A stretch of 64,000 bases of DNA from Allolobophora icterica (Eukaryota; Annelida; Clitellata; Crassiclitellata; Lumbricidae), in assembly GCA_963556255.1 (NCBI GenBank), contig OY744613.1, positions 43,950,291 to 44,014,290 on the forward strand. The letters are read 5' to 3'. The stretch's first letter is position 1, and every line of letters starts with the position of its first letter. A model generated the notes under the pieces. The model did no database searches and was not told where the DNA came from. It saw nothing but the letters and a program-made list of their open reading frames with translations. Shown piece by piece: positions 51,791-63,888 of this stretch. The position numbers and the translations under genes are program-made.

Positions 51791-52568
51791 ATTACTAGCA
51801 GATTACTTGCATATTTCATTTCACTTACATGTTTAAGCAATGTTGTAGTTATAATTTGAAATAATCCTCTGGCTGTATAAACTAATAATTTCTTATAATA
51901 CTAAGAGATGTAAGGTATATGTAAAACTAAAATTCAAATTATTGTAATTCAACAACAAGCATTTGCTAATTGGTATCATACGACCCTTACATCATTAAAA
52001 TAACAGCAATATTAAATTTATATTAAACATGTATCATTTAATTAATTCATTTCCTGTCAACAACCTCTCTACATAGGATATAAGTTAATCAAGTCCGAAG
52101 ACAAATCACAATCATCTGTAACTATTGACCTAGACGATATCCACAGAACAAGTACCAAAAATCAATCCATCGATATGAAGTAGCAATGGCCAAGCGTAAG
52201 ATTTCTTAATTGTCCGAATTTACATTACTTATTTACGCATATTGATCAACGAATTATAAAGAACAATATAAAGAACTGCGTCTAACGACATCTATTGGTG
52301 TTAGTCAAAATGACTTCCACCCATCGCCTGCGGGCTATAAAATATAAAGATCAAACCATAATATTAAAGACACCTTCCCAACAACTTGTCAGACACGAAA
52401 ACAACCACGAGAAAAGCAAACGAACTGATGGATAAAAGAGAGATGAAAATGAACTGAACTATGTTAATAGACTTTAAAGACGTCGACGGCGTTGGCAGCT
52501 GTAAGATGTCGTTAGACAATGGATTAATTAGCAAATCTCTCATTGATCTAGATGTCGTTAATTAAATG
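51791..52568. other. Copy 1 of the segmental duplication, far upstream of ZNF7; no gene seen
   Basis: 51800-52278 matches 63420-63888 throughout. 52279-52568 is unique here and AT-rich. Confidence 0.65.
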
Positions 52569-52860
52569 TGTGTAAAACCGTAGTTTACGTTGCTAAATTC
52601 AACATGTTTTCAGGCTCGTAGTTTACGTTGCTAAATTAATGCCATGTCTTCAGTCCAACTTCTAGTTTGACTTTTAATATGAAATATTTTCATCGCTCAT
52701 CCCATTTCTAGTTTCAGTCATATGTTCATCGATCATCTAGCTTCTAGTTTCAGTAATATTTTCATCAATAATCAAACATCTAGTTTTACTATGAAACAAT
52801 TTTCATACGCAGTAATAGACCTAACGTCAAAGAATTTAGCAACGTAAGCTTAAACTTCGG
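52569..52860. mobile_element. Core-repeat MITE with GTAAAACCGTAGTTTACG termini, right end damaged
   Basis: The left end carries CGTAGTTTACGTTGCTAAATT twice in tandem (52578 and 52616; unit quoted as GTAGTTTACGTTGCTAAATT). Core repeats follow (CAACTTCTAGTTTGAC, ATTTTCATCGCTCATCC). An inverted AATTTAGCAACGTAA lies near 52835. A LINE fragment directly abuts it. Confidence 0.65.
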
Positions 52861-52861
52861 A

Positions 52862-53860
52862 TTTCCAACCACTATCAATATAGGTAATCTATACATGGGA
52901 CAAAGAGTAAAAATAAGAGTTGATGGAGAGTACTCAGAACCAGGAAAAATAGGAAGAGGAGTAAGACAAGGATGCCCACTGTCACCAATCCTATTCAACA
53001 TCTATATAGAAGAGATCATAAGAGAAACGCTAGAGGATATGGAGGAGGGGATAAAGGTAGGAGGAAGAAGGGTGAAGGCATTGAGATTTGCAGATGACCA
53101 GGCGATGCTGGCAACTAGTCAGGAGGGCTTACAAAGGATGATGGATCGTCTAAACACGGTATCGCTGGAAAATGAAATGAAAATAAACGTAAAGAAGACA
53201 AAGGTAATGAAGATAAGCAAGAGAAGCGGTATAACACCACAAACAATAAAGATCACACTAAACGGAGAAGAAATAGAACAGGTGGAGAAGTTTTGCTATC
53301 TAGGAAGTGTGATCACAGACGATGCAAGATGCCACGATGAAATAAAAAGAAGAATATCCATGGGAAAAGATGCATTTTATAAAAGAGAGCTGATGAGAGG
53401 AGGTTTAAGCAAGAGTCTAAAGAAGAGAATGGTAAAGACACTAGTGTGGAGTGTTGTTCTGTACGGTTCCGAGACATGGACAATGAGCAAGGACGACATA
53501 AAAAGCTTGGAGGCCTTCGAGATGTGGGTGTGGCGCAGAATGGAGAGTTAGCTGGGCGGAACGGAGGACGAACGAGGAAATCCTGCAAATGGTAGAAGAG
53601 CAAAGATCACTCATAAGTACTATACGCGGACGACAAAGAAAATGGATCGGGCACATCCTAAGGAGTGAGACACTGTTAAGAGACATCATGGAGGGAAGAA
53701 TGGAGGGGAAAAAGACGCGAGGAAGACCGAGGGCAATGCTGCTAGACTAGATGATAACAAAAGAAGAAGGATACAGTGGACTGAAGAGAAGAGCACAAGA
53801 CAGAGAACGATGGCGTCATTGGTCATACGAACCTGCTGGTGAGCAGAGAACATAAAGAAA
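52862..53860 (+). mobile_element. Non-LTR retrotransposon reverse-transcriptase fragment
   Basis: The plus frame from about 52880 has GVRQGCPLSPILFNIYIEEI, the catalytic FADDQAML, GSVITDDARCHDEIKRRI, and LVWSVVLYGSETWTM then FEMWVWRRM. After a frameshift near 53550 it continues with TNEEILQMVEEQRSLI, RKWIGHILRSETLLR and GRPRAMLLD, then a stop. The order matches the C-terminal half of an endonuclease/RT LINE. It is 5'-truncated and inactive. Confidence 0.88.
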
Positions 53861-53879
53861 GAAGAATCAATTTAGTGAC

Positions 53880-54474
53880 GTAAACGTACGTTTTAGCGTA
53901 TTTAATTATTGGACGAAATGTCCACGTTCGCTTTAGCGTATTTAATTATTGGAAGCTGTATGAGCGATGAAAGTAGAAATCAAACTGGAAGCTGGATGAG
54001 CGATGAAAATATGTCAAACTGGAAGCTGGCTAAGCGATGAAAATGGAGATCAAACGAGAAGCTGGATGTGCGAAGAAGGTAATCCTCATAATTCTATGTA
54101 CACTCTAATAGTGGATGGTTATCAGCAATTGTGATGACTGATGAAAATATAACTCAAACTAGAAGTTGGATGATTGATGAAAATATTACATAATAAAACG
54201 GAAACTAGAAGACTTTGGAATTGCGATGAAACTATATCGTTTAACGCCGATATCATTGCCGTGGATGAGCGATGAAAACATATCTTTGTAAAACTTGAAA
54301 TAGAAGCTGGATATGCGATGAAAATGAGCTAAAACTGGAAGCTGGATGGATGAACGAGTAAAACGTGTAATATTAAACTAAACTAGGGTCTGGATGGTGG
54401 ATGAAATAATTATTTACGCTATTCATTATTTCGAAATCCTGCCAATAATTAAATACGTTAAAGCGCACGTTTAC
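53880..54474. mobile_element. MITE B2, second copy of the GTAAACGTACG type
   Basis: Same termini and internal order as B1 at 14940: GTAAACGTACGTTTTAGCG, a doubled subterminal repeat, core repeats, TAGTGGATGGTTATCAGCAA, then inverted CCTGCCAATAATTAAATACG. No target duplication found. Confidence 0.82.
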
Positions 54475-55115
54475 CTTTTACCTAAACGTGTTTCTACATT
54501 AAAATATATGCAAAGATTTAAAAAAAAACTAACCATGGTTGGCATTAAAGTCGAATTCCTCAAAGTTCGTTTTATACTGTCATCAGCACAAAATGGCGAG
54601 CGAATATCACCTGTTATTAAAATGAAAAGTAAGCTGGAATTGTCGAAAGTATAATCGTGTCACCTAGCGAATACACTGTAACATAAAACAGGAAAAATGG
54701 TAGCGTCGAAGAAGAGGAACGACGACAGGCGACACGTGTACCTCGGCACCATGACAGTTCCTCGCAGGTGGTAGAAGACGTTGCGTCCGGGCAGGCATCC
54801 CTCCGGCACTGGATCTGCAGAGGACGAGGTTCGTAATAACCCGCAAATGGTCTAATAGTGTCACCGATGTAGAACAGTGGGCGCCAGAGCCGAAGACTTT
54901 GTTGGTCAGATAACAACCTGAAACCCCTCAGCGGGCGAAGCCATTCTATCAGTCTGTGACGCGTGCACGGCTTCGATGGTAAGCGTCCGAAAATCGTCCA
55001 AACACACCAGAAAGAGCGCAAAAAAGAGAAATATCTCCACGGAAGCATACTAGGCAATTTTAGAAAATCGAATGACAAAATTAATCAAGCAAGGATCGTG
55101 TTTGACCAACTAAAA
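54475..55115. other. Intergenic sequence, partly GC-rich, no gene recognised
   Basis: 54690-54990 is more GC-rich than its surroundings and has a 153-codon minus frame ending at 54617, but without a recognisable domain. It could be an old coding or transposase fragment; I do not assign it. Confidence 0.4.
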
Positions 55116-55302
55116 TGGGGGCCCGATAGCTCATTGGATAACATCTGGCGTTGAGTGCGAGAGCTACAGAGATCGAGTCCCATAGGCCAAGGCGGACATG
55201 CTTTGTAGGCTGCAATTTGCGCCGTGTATTGCAGGCTGTCTGTTCTGTTAGTAGTTAAGGCGCTTAATTAAAGAATAAGTATTATTATTATTATTATTAT
55301 TA

Positions 55303-55345
<43 letters not shown>
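55116..55345 (+). mobile_element. tRNA-derived SINE (type S1) with (TTA)n tail
   Basis: GGGCCCGATAGCTCATTGG and AGATCGAGTCCC provide A- and B-box-like sequences. The body matches 35765-36000 in inverse orientation but lacks about 52 bp. It ends in a (TTA)n run (55281-55345). Confidence 0.8.
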
Positions 55346-55854
55346 AATTGACACGCACAGAAAACATGCGGCCATCTTGCAGGAACTGTAGCCTTTAGAG
55401 TAGGCCTAATATTCTAAATAGGCCTATACCAATAGACTAGTACAGCACATTAAGTCTTCTGGATTGTATTCTAAATATAGCAGTAGTACAGCACATTTAG
55501 TCTTTAGAGTTATATTCTAAATATAGCAATAAACTAGTTTAGCACATGCTTGGACGCATATTACGCCATTTCTTTATTTATTTATTGACCTCGATCACCC
55601 AAACCGTTCCAAAAACTGATTAAATTAATGAAGAACAGGGTTTCAATAAAACAATAAAAACTAAAGCAAAAAACCCAAGGTCTTCATGAAAGAACCCATT
55701 TCCAAAGTTTGGATTAAAAACCCAAGATCTTGGGGAGGGGGAAGGAGTGGTAACGCTGCCGACAGTAATTAAACAGTCTTACAATTATGTGAGAAGGTAG
55801 CACCATCGACGTTGGATGGCTATAAGGACGCACATTTGCATTCTCTACATCATT
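55346..55854. other. Intergenic sequence, no gene recognised
   Basis: It contains two TAGGCCTA palindromes near 55402 and 55420 and a doubled TAGTACAGCACATTAAGTCT-like segment (about 55437-55560). Confidence 0.5.
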
Positions 55855-56045
55855 GTATTGTATTGTATATGGGCATTTATAAAGCGCCTCTCGCGGTATA
55901 TACCATTCAGAGGCGCTCCCAGTGCGCGAGACCCCGAGAGAAAAAGCAGGATTTAAGGTGAGAAAAGGAAGAAGCAACGCTACCAGAGAGAATGGTGGTG
56001 CGGACAGAAGGAGGAAGTCGGTTCCAAAGTGAGGGACATCATAAT
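55855..56045 (-). mobile_element. LINE 3' end (CR1/L2-like) with TTGTA tail
   Basis: Minus-strand translation gives SLWNRLPPSVRTT and FSHLKSCFF, the usual end of CR1/L2-type reading frames, then GGCGCTTTATAAATGCCCAT and a (TACAA)n tail. Confidence 0.6.
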
Positions 56046-56161
56046 GTCTACTGTCTAAGAATCCGGACATGAAAGTGGTAAAATGTAAATATTTATGTAC
56101 AGCATGTATCCCAGCTCTTCTATAGAATTTTTGTTATCTCAAATTAAAACAGTCTCAATCT

Positions 56162-57874
56162 TTAAGTATGTGGAATAATGCTACAGCAAAGGTGGGCAAC
56201 TAAGTCGTCAGGTGGAGAAAATCGATGGCTAAAACAATGCTCTAGAAATTCTGTCTCTATTTCAAGCAATTTGTCACATATACCACATCCAAAAGATCTT
56301 GATAAATGCGCTTTTGCATCCACAGAAGATTTGAATTTGCTAATAAACAGACATTCTCCATCTCTAATTTGTGGTAAAGGATCTGCAATTCCATTGGAAT
56401 CCGGATGCAGGGTTTTTGAGAAACGTTCATTTGGTTTTTCAATAACGCCTCCACTACTAGATGTGATGAAATCATCAGATAGGTTAGCAATTACTTCATT
56501 TCCAATTTTACAATCCTGTGGCTGTGTTCCAGCATGGAGTTTAAACTGCTTCGATGAAGAACTGCTCTTGGTATAAGGTTTAATGCACAGTTGTTGCTTC
56601 TCATTTGCATGAGTTCTTCTGTGATTCTTTAGACTTTCAATTTCTGTAAATCCTTTATTACAAAGGTCACATGTATATGGTTTTTCTCCTGTGTGAGTCC
56701 TCATATGAGTCTTTAGAGAGCTGATAACTGTAAATGTCTTCTGACACAGCAGATGACACCTGTATGGTTTTTCATTGGTATGGGTTCTTGTATGCGTCTT
56801 CAGATTACTAGCTTGACAAAATGTTTTCTGACATAACTGGCAAGTGTATGGTTTTTCACCAGTATGGGTTCTCGTGTGATTTTTGAGAGCACTACCGTCA
56901 TTAAATGATTTCTGACATAGATGACATCTGTATGGTTTTTCACCAGTATGGGTTCTCGTATGCGTTTTCAAAGTACTACGATGAGCAAATGTTTTCTCAC
57001 ATAACTGGCACCTGTATGGTTTTTCACCAGTATGGATTCTCATGTGATCTTTGAGAGCACTACCTGCATTAAATGATTTCTCACATAGATGGCATATGTA
57101 TGGTTTTTCACCAGTATGGGTTCTGATGTGATTTTTAAGAGCACTACCTTCAATAAATGATTTTTGACATAGATGACATCTATTTTGTTTTTCATCAGTA
57201 TGGGTTCTCTCATGCCTTTTCAGATTACTAACTTGACCAAATCTTTTCTGACAGAACTGGCACATGTATGGTTTTTCACCAGTATGGGTTCTCTCATGCC
57301 TTTTCAGATCACTAACTTGACCAAATCTTTTCTGACATAACTGGCACATGTATGGTTTTTCACCAGTATGGGTTCTCTCATGCCTTTTCAGATCACTAAC
57401 TTGACCAAATCTTTTCTGACATAACTGGCACCTGTATGGTTTTTCACCAGTATGGATTCTCATGTGATCTTTGAGAGCACTACCTGCATTAAATGATTTC
57501 TGACATAGATGGCATATGTATGGTTTCTCATCAGTATGGGTTCTCTCATGCCTTTTCAGATTACTAACTTGACCAAACGTTTTCTGACATAACTGGCACC
57601 TGTATGGTTTTTCACCAGTATGGGTTCTCGTGTGATTTCTGAGAGCACTACCTGCATTAAATGATTTCTGACATTGATGACATCGGTATGGTTTTTCATC
57701 AGTATGGGTTCTCTCATGCCTTTTCAGAGTACCACCTTGACCAAACGTTGTCTGACATAACTGGCACCGGTATAGTTTTTCACCAGTATGAGTCCTCATG
57801 TGAATTTTTAGAGTACTGCCGTCAATAAATGATTTCTGGCATCTGTACGATTTTGCACCAGCATGGGTTCTCAT
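56162..57874 (-). CDS. ZNF8, C2H2 zinc-finger protein with two-finger periodic array
   Basis: 570 residues from ATG 57874 ([12 protein letters not shown]). The upstream frame starts only with GTG. The first finger is deleted in part (YRCQKSF). Fourteen further fingers follow, many alternating between two helix types: [18 protein letters not shown] and [18 protein letters not shown]. One finger has an extra residue (CHLLC). A Ser-rich linker precedes the C-terminal finger [20 protein letters not shown], which continues [13 protein letters not shown] and ends CCSIIPHT. The tail is highly similar to ZNF7, while the fingers differ, so the arrays turn over faster than the tail. It is a probable DNA-binding regulator; targets unknown. 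Confidence 0.88.
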   Translation of the reverse strand: MRTHAGAKSYRCQKSFIDGSTLKIHMRTHTGEKLYRCQLCQTTFGQGGTLKRHERTHTDEKPYRCHQCQKSFNAGSALRNHTRTHTGEKPYRCQLCQKTFGQVSNLKRHERTHTDEKPYICHLCQKSFNAGSALKDHMRIHTGEKPYRCQLCQKRFGQVSDLKRHERTHTGEKPYMCQLCQKRFGQVSDLKRHERTHTGEKPYMCQFCQKRFGQVSNLKRHERTHTDEKQNRCHLCQKSFIEGSALKNHIRTHTGEKPYICHLCEKSFNAGSALKDHMRIHTGEKPYRCQLCEKTFAHRSTLKTHTRTHTGEKPYRCHLCQKSFNDGSALKNHTRTHTGEKPYTCQLCQKTFCQASNLKTHTRTHTNEKPYRCHLLCQKTFTVISSLKTHMRTHTGEKPYTCDLCNKGFTEIESLKNHRRTHANEKQQLCIKPYTKSSSSSKQFKLHAGTQPQDCKIGNEVIANLSDDFITSSSGGVIEKPNERFSKTLHPDSNGIADPLPQIRDGECLFISKFKSSVDAKAHLSRSFGCGICDKLLEIETEFLEHCFSHRFSPPDDLVAHLCCSIIPHT

Positions 57875-58696
57875 ATTCGTCTTCACGCTACTCACTTAAC
57901 CCTAGTTCCACGAGCTAAAAGTACTAAAGGTGACTGGGAAACCAATGCAGCTCATCTTTAAAGTGTCAATAGATCATTTAAGTAAATATCCTGTTTGGGT
58001 TCTTTGATGAGATGTCAGATGATCACTTTGAGCATGTAGAAATAATGTCTGTATGGTTTTTATAATTCGTTTGTGCTTCTCCAATCAAACCCAATTCTAG
58101 ACAAAGTCGGAACGTGTATGGCTTTTGTGGTACTACTTCAAAGCAATTGCTTGTGTTAAATGTTTCTGCAATTGTTGTTGTCATAGCCTTTCCAAAACCA
58201 CCAGTGTCCAGATTTTAACCGAAGATGAAATAGCTGACATTCATAAAAGTTGTAGCCAGATAAATGTTTTCGATGAAGATTAATGAAATGTAGACCTCAT
58301 GTCACAACTGCATGTTAGGCTCTATTAGAATGTAGATTGTCTTCTTGATGTACTTCCTGGAAAGAATAGTACAAGCTCAATTTTTAATGTTTTATATGTT
58401 TAAAAAAATATAAAACATAATTTCATTGCCGCTCATTACAGCAGAATGACTGTTCTCCATTCGTATTAATGAGAAGGCACAGTTCCAGGAATTCTTTAGC
58501 TATATTTCTGCTAAGAAATTGCCTTGCTTAAGCCCTTCTGAAAACAGACTGGCCTGACATCTGAAGTGGTGTACTTCTAAGTACACCACTCCACGATAAG
58601 TTAACTAAGATCCTGTCACTTTTAAATCACATCTTCACAGTAGTTTCCAAACTAGCATAGTTGAAACATGGTAAATTTGTGAACCGGCTATCACAT
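57875..58696. other. Upstream region of ZNF8, copy 2 of the segmental duplication
   Basis: Matches the ZNF7 upstream region (for example GTTCTTTGATGAGATGTCAG at 58000 against 49168). No gene recognised. Confidence 0.65.
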
Positions 58697-59155
58697 TATC
58701 TTTTAGCAGTGTTATTTTAGTTCCAGCATTAATTTCTATTCCAGTTATAATTCTATCATTTTAGTTCTAGTTCTAGTTCCTCTTCTAGTTCCACATCCTC
58801 TTTATTATTAATTTTAGTTTCAGTTCTAGTTCCACAAAAAATATATTTGTAGTTCCACTTTGGAATCCACTTACAGTTCTCACAGTTCTAACATGAACGG
58901 CTAATGTCTGTCGGACAATGTGAATTCGACTGTCAATAAAACAGTTTATAGGCAGACTCCCTAAAAAGTTACCAGTCAATTATTTTAAATATTATTTTTT
59001 TATTCTATTCCGTTCTCGTTCTAGAAAAATATTGAAATTTTCGTTCCTAAAATATTCTTGTTCTACATTTATTTTTCGTTCCAGTTTTCGTTCAGTGGAA
59101 CTAATTTTAAATAATTATTATTCCTATTCTATTCTCTGGAATGCAAATAACACTG
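58697..59155. mobile_element. hAT-like MITE with 8-bp target duplication
   Basis: Ends CAGTGTTATTTTAG and the inverse of CAGTGTTATTTGCATTCC bound 459 bp. Flanks TCTTTTAG (58689-58696) and TCTTTAAG (59156-59163) match at 7 of 8. The paralogous site near 49985-50000 lacks the element. The interior is rich in TTCTAGTTC repeats. Confidence 0.83.
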
Positions 59156-60854
59156 TCTTTAAGAAGATCTGATTTAAAACTGCCAACTCATATATGCACA
59201 AAATCACTTCAGAGATAAAAAAAAGACAAAAGTCTTAAATGTTTGGTATATGTTACTGCTTAATAAAACACAATAGCTTTAAGTGTAACTGTTAATGAAA
59301 AAGATCAAATAGGAAACTTCTTTAAACATATACGGTAATATATTTTTTATTTCACATTAAGTCACACGTGCGATTCAGAAAAAAGCATACTTTGTTTTGA
59401 AATTTTTCAGATTTGCAATTTTTCTTGCATACTAATGTCAAGGCAGTGCAACGTATGGTCAATAGCTACTCCAAATTGTTAATCCCTCTTTCGAAGACAT
59501 TAACACTGCTTATAGCTATAGTTGTGCTATACAGTTTTGTTATTTTTGTAATTTTTTCTCTCAAAAATCACTGCATTGATTCAGCAGAACATTTAATTCA
59601 ACTTCTGTTTCATGGTCAAGTAAACTCTGAAATGTGGTCAAGCACATTACTTAAAATCAGTCATTACTATTTCACAGCATCATTAGATGGCTATTCCTGG
59701 TCAAATCTGAAACAAAAACTGTGCTATGTGACTGAGCATTTTCAGTTGTTGGTCCTAAATTTGTCAATTCCCTCCCTGTATCTGCTCTTTTTGCCCAGTG
59801 CCTTATGTACTCCACTTAATCCCCTGGTAGAGTCATCTACAAAATGGGTAGATATAGGTAGAAATTCGCTCGCTTTACCTATAGAGGGGTAGAAGAGGAG
59901 CATTAGCATAATCAATTAAGGGGCAAACTGTTGCAAATAGTCAGAAAATTGTAGAGTGTCTCATTTTACCTATATGATTACAGGTAAAATAACACTGCTG
60001 TAAAGTGTTGGTGGACGGTCAGATGCCCATGAAGAGGATTTGGCATCTGATCGCATAGGTTGAGGCTAACTGCATATCCATGACTACTATGGTGATTCAG
60101 AAAAATGGAAAATCTTATATTTGTTGTGCTCTTGCTTTTTTCTGTTCCTTTTGGTAATAAAATAAGCCACGAAAAATTTCATTGAATTTGGATGATGTTT
60201 AGTACTGCCTCAACGACTTTGAAATTAGTCAACTTCAACTCGTTTTGTCCAAAAAATCGAATTTCAGTAAACAACCAATTTTACTGAAAAACTTAATGAT
60301 ATCTATAACTTTAAATGCCAATATGTTTCTAATGAATTAAAATGAGACTCGTTAGAATGTATACAATTATAAGTCCCTAATTTCTTTACCGTAGGCCTAT
60401 TTACTAAATAAATTAGTGACTACGACTAGATGCCGGAAAAAGTGCTTTTTGTTTGAATTTGGAAATTGTTTCCGATGGTCTTCTACAATTTTTAACAAGA
60501 CTTGGTTTTGATCTTCTTGCTTCGAAGTTGAAGTTTAATGCTAGTGCAATAACCTATAAACCGATGATTCATCCGGTTCTTCGCATGAGACTGAAAGAAA
60601 GTGATAACTTGGATTAAACGGATACATTATCGTTGCCATGAGTTCAGTTCTTCGCTGCTGCTAGATGTAGGCTACCTTTCTGTTGCTGACATTTTGTTCG
60701 ATCCAGTGCAGAAGCAAGATTTGGTGGAGAGATATTCGAAGAACTGAACTTGACTCATTTTGTCTGACTCTCATAGTCAGCTGTCGATGGAATTGGAGTT
60801 TTCGCACAGTGTTCCTCCAAAAATTTTTAAAACTGTTCATTAGTACTCATCTTC
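59156..60854. other. Copy-2 duplication sequence, then sequence absent from copy 1
   Basis: 59160-59530 matches 50000-50290. From about 59530 to 62795 there is sequence with no counterpart in copy 1. A 159-codon frame at 59413-59892 spans the duplicated part and has no recognised domain. Confidence 0.5.
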
Positions 60855-61515
60855 CGAATCACTGTTAACCATGTATCCAGATCTTGCTTTTATCATCTAC
60901 GCCAGCTCCGATCCATCCGCAAGTCTCTTTCATTTCATGCTGTTACTACACTGGTCCATGCTCTGATCTGCACTAGGGTAGACTTTGGCAATGCTGTGTA
61001 CATTGGCCTTTCCTCCTCCAATATGCACAAACTCCAGACTATCCTTAATGCTGCTGCTCGGCTTATAGGTGACATTCCTAAGTTTGCCCACATTTCTGCC
61101 TTTATCCGTGATTCCCTCAGCTGGTTCCCTGCTCAACAGCGAATTCAGTTTAAAACCCTCACTCTCATGCGCAACTGCCTTACTGCCCTGCTCCGTCTTA
61201 CCTAATGAATTTTTGCAACCCAGTTTCTTCCTTGCCTGCGAGGGCTTCCTTGCGATCTTCGGCTCGCGGCCTTATGGTTGTCCCTCGCATGCGATCTTCC
61301 ACGGCACAATCCAGAAGTTTCGCCTATGTTGGCCCCTCTGCTTGGAACTGTTTCCCCTTGTTTCTCCGCCAAGAGCTTCTTGCCCTCTCTCCTCTCCAGT
61401 TCCGTAGACGTCTGAAAACTTTCTTTTTTGCCGGTGCTGGCATTGATGCGGGTTGGGAGCGCCGCTGATTTGAGTGGCGCTTTCGGTTACAATTACAATT
61501 ACAATTACACTGACC
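60855..61515 (+). mobile_element. LINE 3' fragment (CR1/L2-like), one frame break
   Basis: The plus frame reads LVHALICTRVDFGNAVYIGL, then KLQTILNAAARLIGDIP and SLSWFPAQQRIQFKTLTL. After a stop near 61205 it continues in the next frame with LMVVPRMRSST, GPSAWNCFPLFLR and FRRRLKTFFFAGAG. It ends with WERR and a (TTACAA)n tail at about 61485-61510. The tail and motif order identify a CR1/L2-type element. Confidence 0.85.
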
Positions 61516-63888
61516 TGATTCACTTTCACACTTGTTGTAGACAACTGTTTGTGACTTAGATATTACGCTGCTTTTTCTTTTCTTTCTTCCTTTTTTATAT
61601 ACGCTTTAAGTTTTCCTTTAGTGATTTTAATTTTAAATGTTCTTTTTTGGCCAAATTTGCATGTAATGGTATATTTTCTTTCTGATCACTTATCCACAAG
61701 GAATATTCTGTCTTCTTCAATTTCAATTATACTCATGACATCATGATGAGCAATATCAAAGAGAACATTTATTGATTTAACAAAATCATCTTCCTTAGCT
61801 TGCTGTGCCGTTTCCCCCACTATTCTTGTTACAACAGATACTTCTATATCTTGCTTGTAATGCATCTAGATTGCGACCAATGTTTCTTTCTTCTGAAATT
61901 GAAATCCTAGCTTTTGCCCAGATTTCGCTTATCTCTTGAACAATATTTTTAACTGCATCTTTCTGAGAAAGTTTATATTTCTTGTGATGAATAAAATAAA
62001 CTTTTTAAGCATTCAAGCTTTAGGTAATACCCTATCTCAGAACGTTTCCGGATGTTCTCCAGTAAGATCAATTGATTTCAGCCATAGTATTATCTCTGTT
62101 ATTTATTAAACTGCTAAAAATATTTCTCAAATAATTTCTAATATTTTCTTTTTCATACATTATAGTTATATTTTATGTTCTTTTTGGTTCTTTATTAAGA
62201 AATAAGCAAGTAAGCATTACTGAGTAATTTAAAATGCTTTATAATGAAAATATTAAATTGAATAAAATTTATATTCCGAAGATATATTTGAGCTCCTTGA
62301 GGCAGTCCTAAATCCAAACCAATTTCAGCCATATTTCACAGTTTTGATCTATGGACTTAAAGGAACTCAAAAAGTAAAGAGCTTCTCTTAATTGTTTACT
62401 TTTATTTTTCCCTACAGAACTTGAATCACCCTAATGACTACCTATAAGGGTTAGATTAAGCAGCTTCTCAGAACATGCAACATTGGAAATAATTATGTAC
62501 ATTAACTATCTGCTTCAAAATTGAATTGGATGAAAATATAAAAAGTCTTGCATATTTGTTTCTAAATAATACAGTTTGAATAGCTGCAAATTTAGAATCC
62601 CTCTACTTTACTGTCCACCATCATTTATGTTACCTACTTATTAAACGTTTATGTTGAGACTGAATAGAATTTATTCAATTTGTGAGATGCAACAGAGTTT
62701 TGCAGCACGTCTGTATGCAATGATATCAAAATATCATAGATATTAAGTTGACTAAGCCTCCTTATGTGACTTTCAAAAATGGTTTCTTAGAGCAATTGTT
62801 GATTTGGTAGTTTTTCTTTCCCTAAGCTCAAAAACTCTGCCATAAATGTTTACGTCTGAAGTTCCAACCATGCACTCATACAACGTTAATTACTTGTCTT
62901 AATATTGTGTACCGCATTTATACAGAAGAATTCCAAAAAAATCTTTCAGTCGAAAAACAAGAGAATCTGATATCATTTCAATTCTCATAATTTTAAGTTA
63001 CAGTGATATTAAAAAGGATTCAACAGATCTGAGATCATTATTAAGCTTATGTTGCCTAGATCAGGTTGATTTTATATCAAATGACTAAAATCTACCGTTG
63101 CATTGAGTAAGTGAAGATCCCGTCCAGTTGCTTCTAGATCTTTAGGAAAATTACATCCTAAGACACAATGCACATGTTACAATTCAACAACTCCATTTAT
63201 GTTATGCACTTATCCAATCACAGGCAGCAACTAATGGTAACAAGTGATGGCATCATTTGAAGGCTGATAGAATAATGCAATAGTTGCAGTGTCCACTGCA
63301 AGCTAATATAATGTAGCGGAAATCTCTGCGGCTCCACCTAAGGCACTGCAGCTCCACTGTATCAGTTAAATATGGATCAGGCCTATCACCCTTGTTCACA
63401 AAGTTTTATACACTATTACTAGCAGATTATTTGCATATTTCATTTCACTTACATGTTTAAGCAATGCTGTAGTTATAATTTCAAAAAATCCCCTAACTGT
63501 ATAAACTAATAATTGCTTATAATACTAAGATATATAAAGCACATTACAATTATTGCAATTGAAAAACAAGCATTTGCTAATTGGTATTATACAACCCTCA
63601 CATCATTAAATAACAATTACGACGTCATTTATATTAAACATTGTATTATTTAATTCAATCATTTCCTGTCAACAATCTCTCTGTAGGACATAAGTTCAGC
63701 GTTAATCAAGTCCGAAGATAAATCACAATCATCTGAAACTATCGACCTATACGATATCCACAGAACAAGTAACTAAAATCAATCCATCGACATGAAGTAG
63801 CAATGGTCAAGCGTAAGATTGCTTAACTGACCGATTTGTTATTAATTATTTACGCATGTTGACTAACGAATGATAAAGAATGATACAA
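61516..63888. other. Intergenic sequence; 62797-63888 is copy 2 of the segmental duplication
   Basis: 62797-63415 matches 50296-50905 and 63420-63888 matches 51800-52278. 61516-62795 is AT-rich with no gene recognised. Confidence 0.7.

Noticed and set aside
54617..55078. 153-codon minus-strand frame in GC-rich sequence
   Set aside because: No recognisable domain, and the composition could reflect an old repeat; not supported as a gene.
59413..59892. 159-codon plus-strand frame
   Set aside because: It spans a duplicated non-coding block and unrelated sequence; no conservation of the frame in the paralogous copy near 50150.
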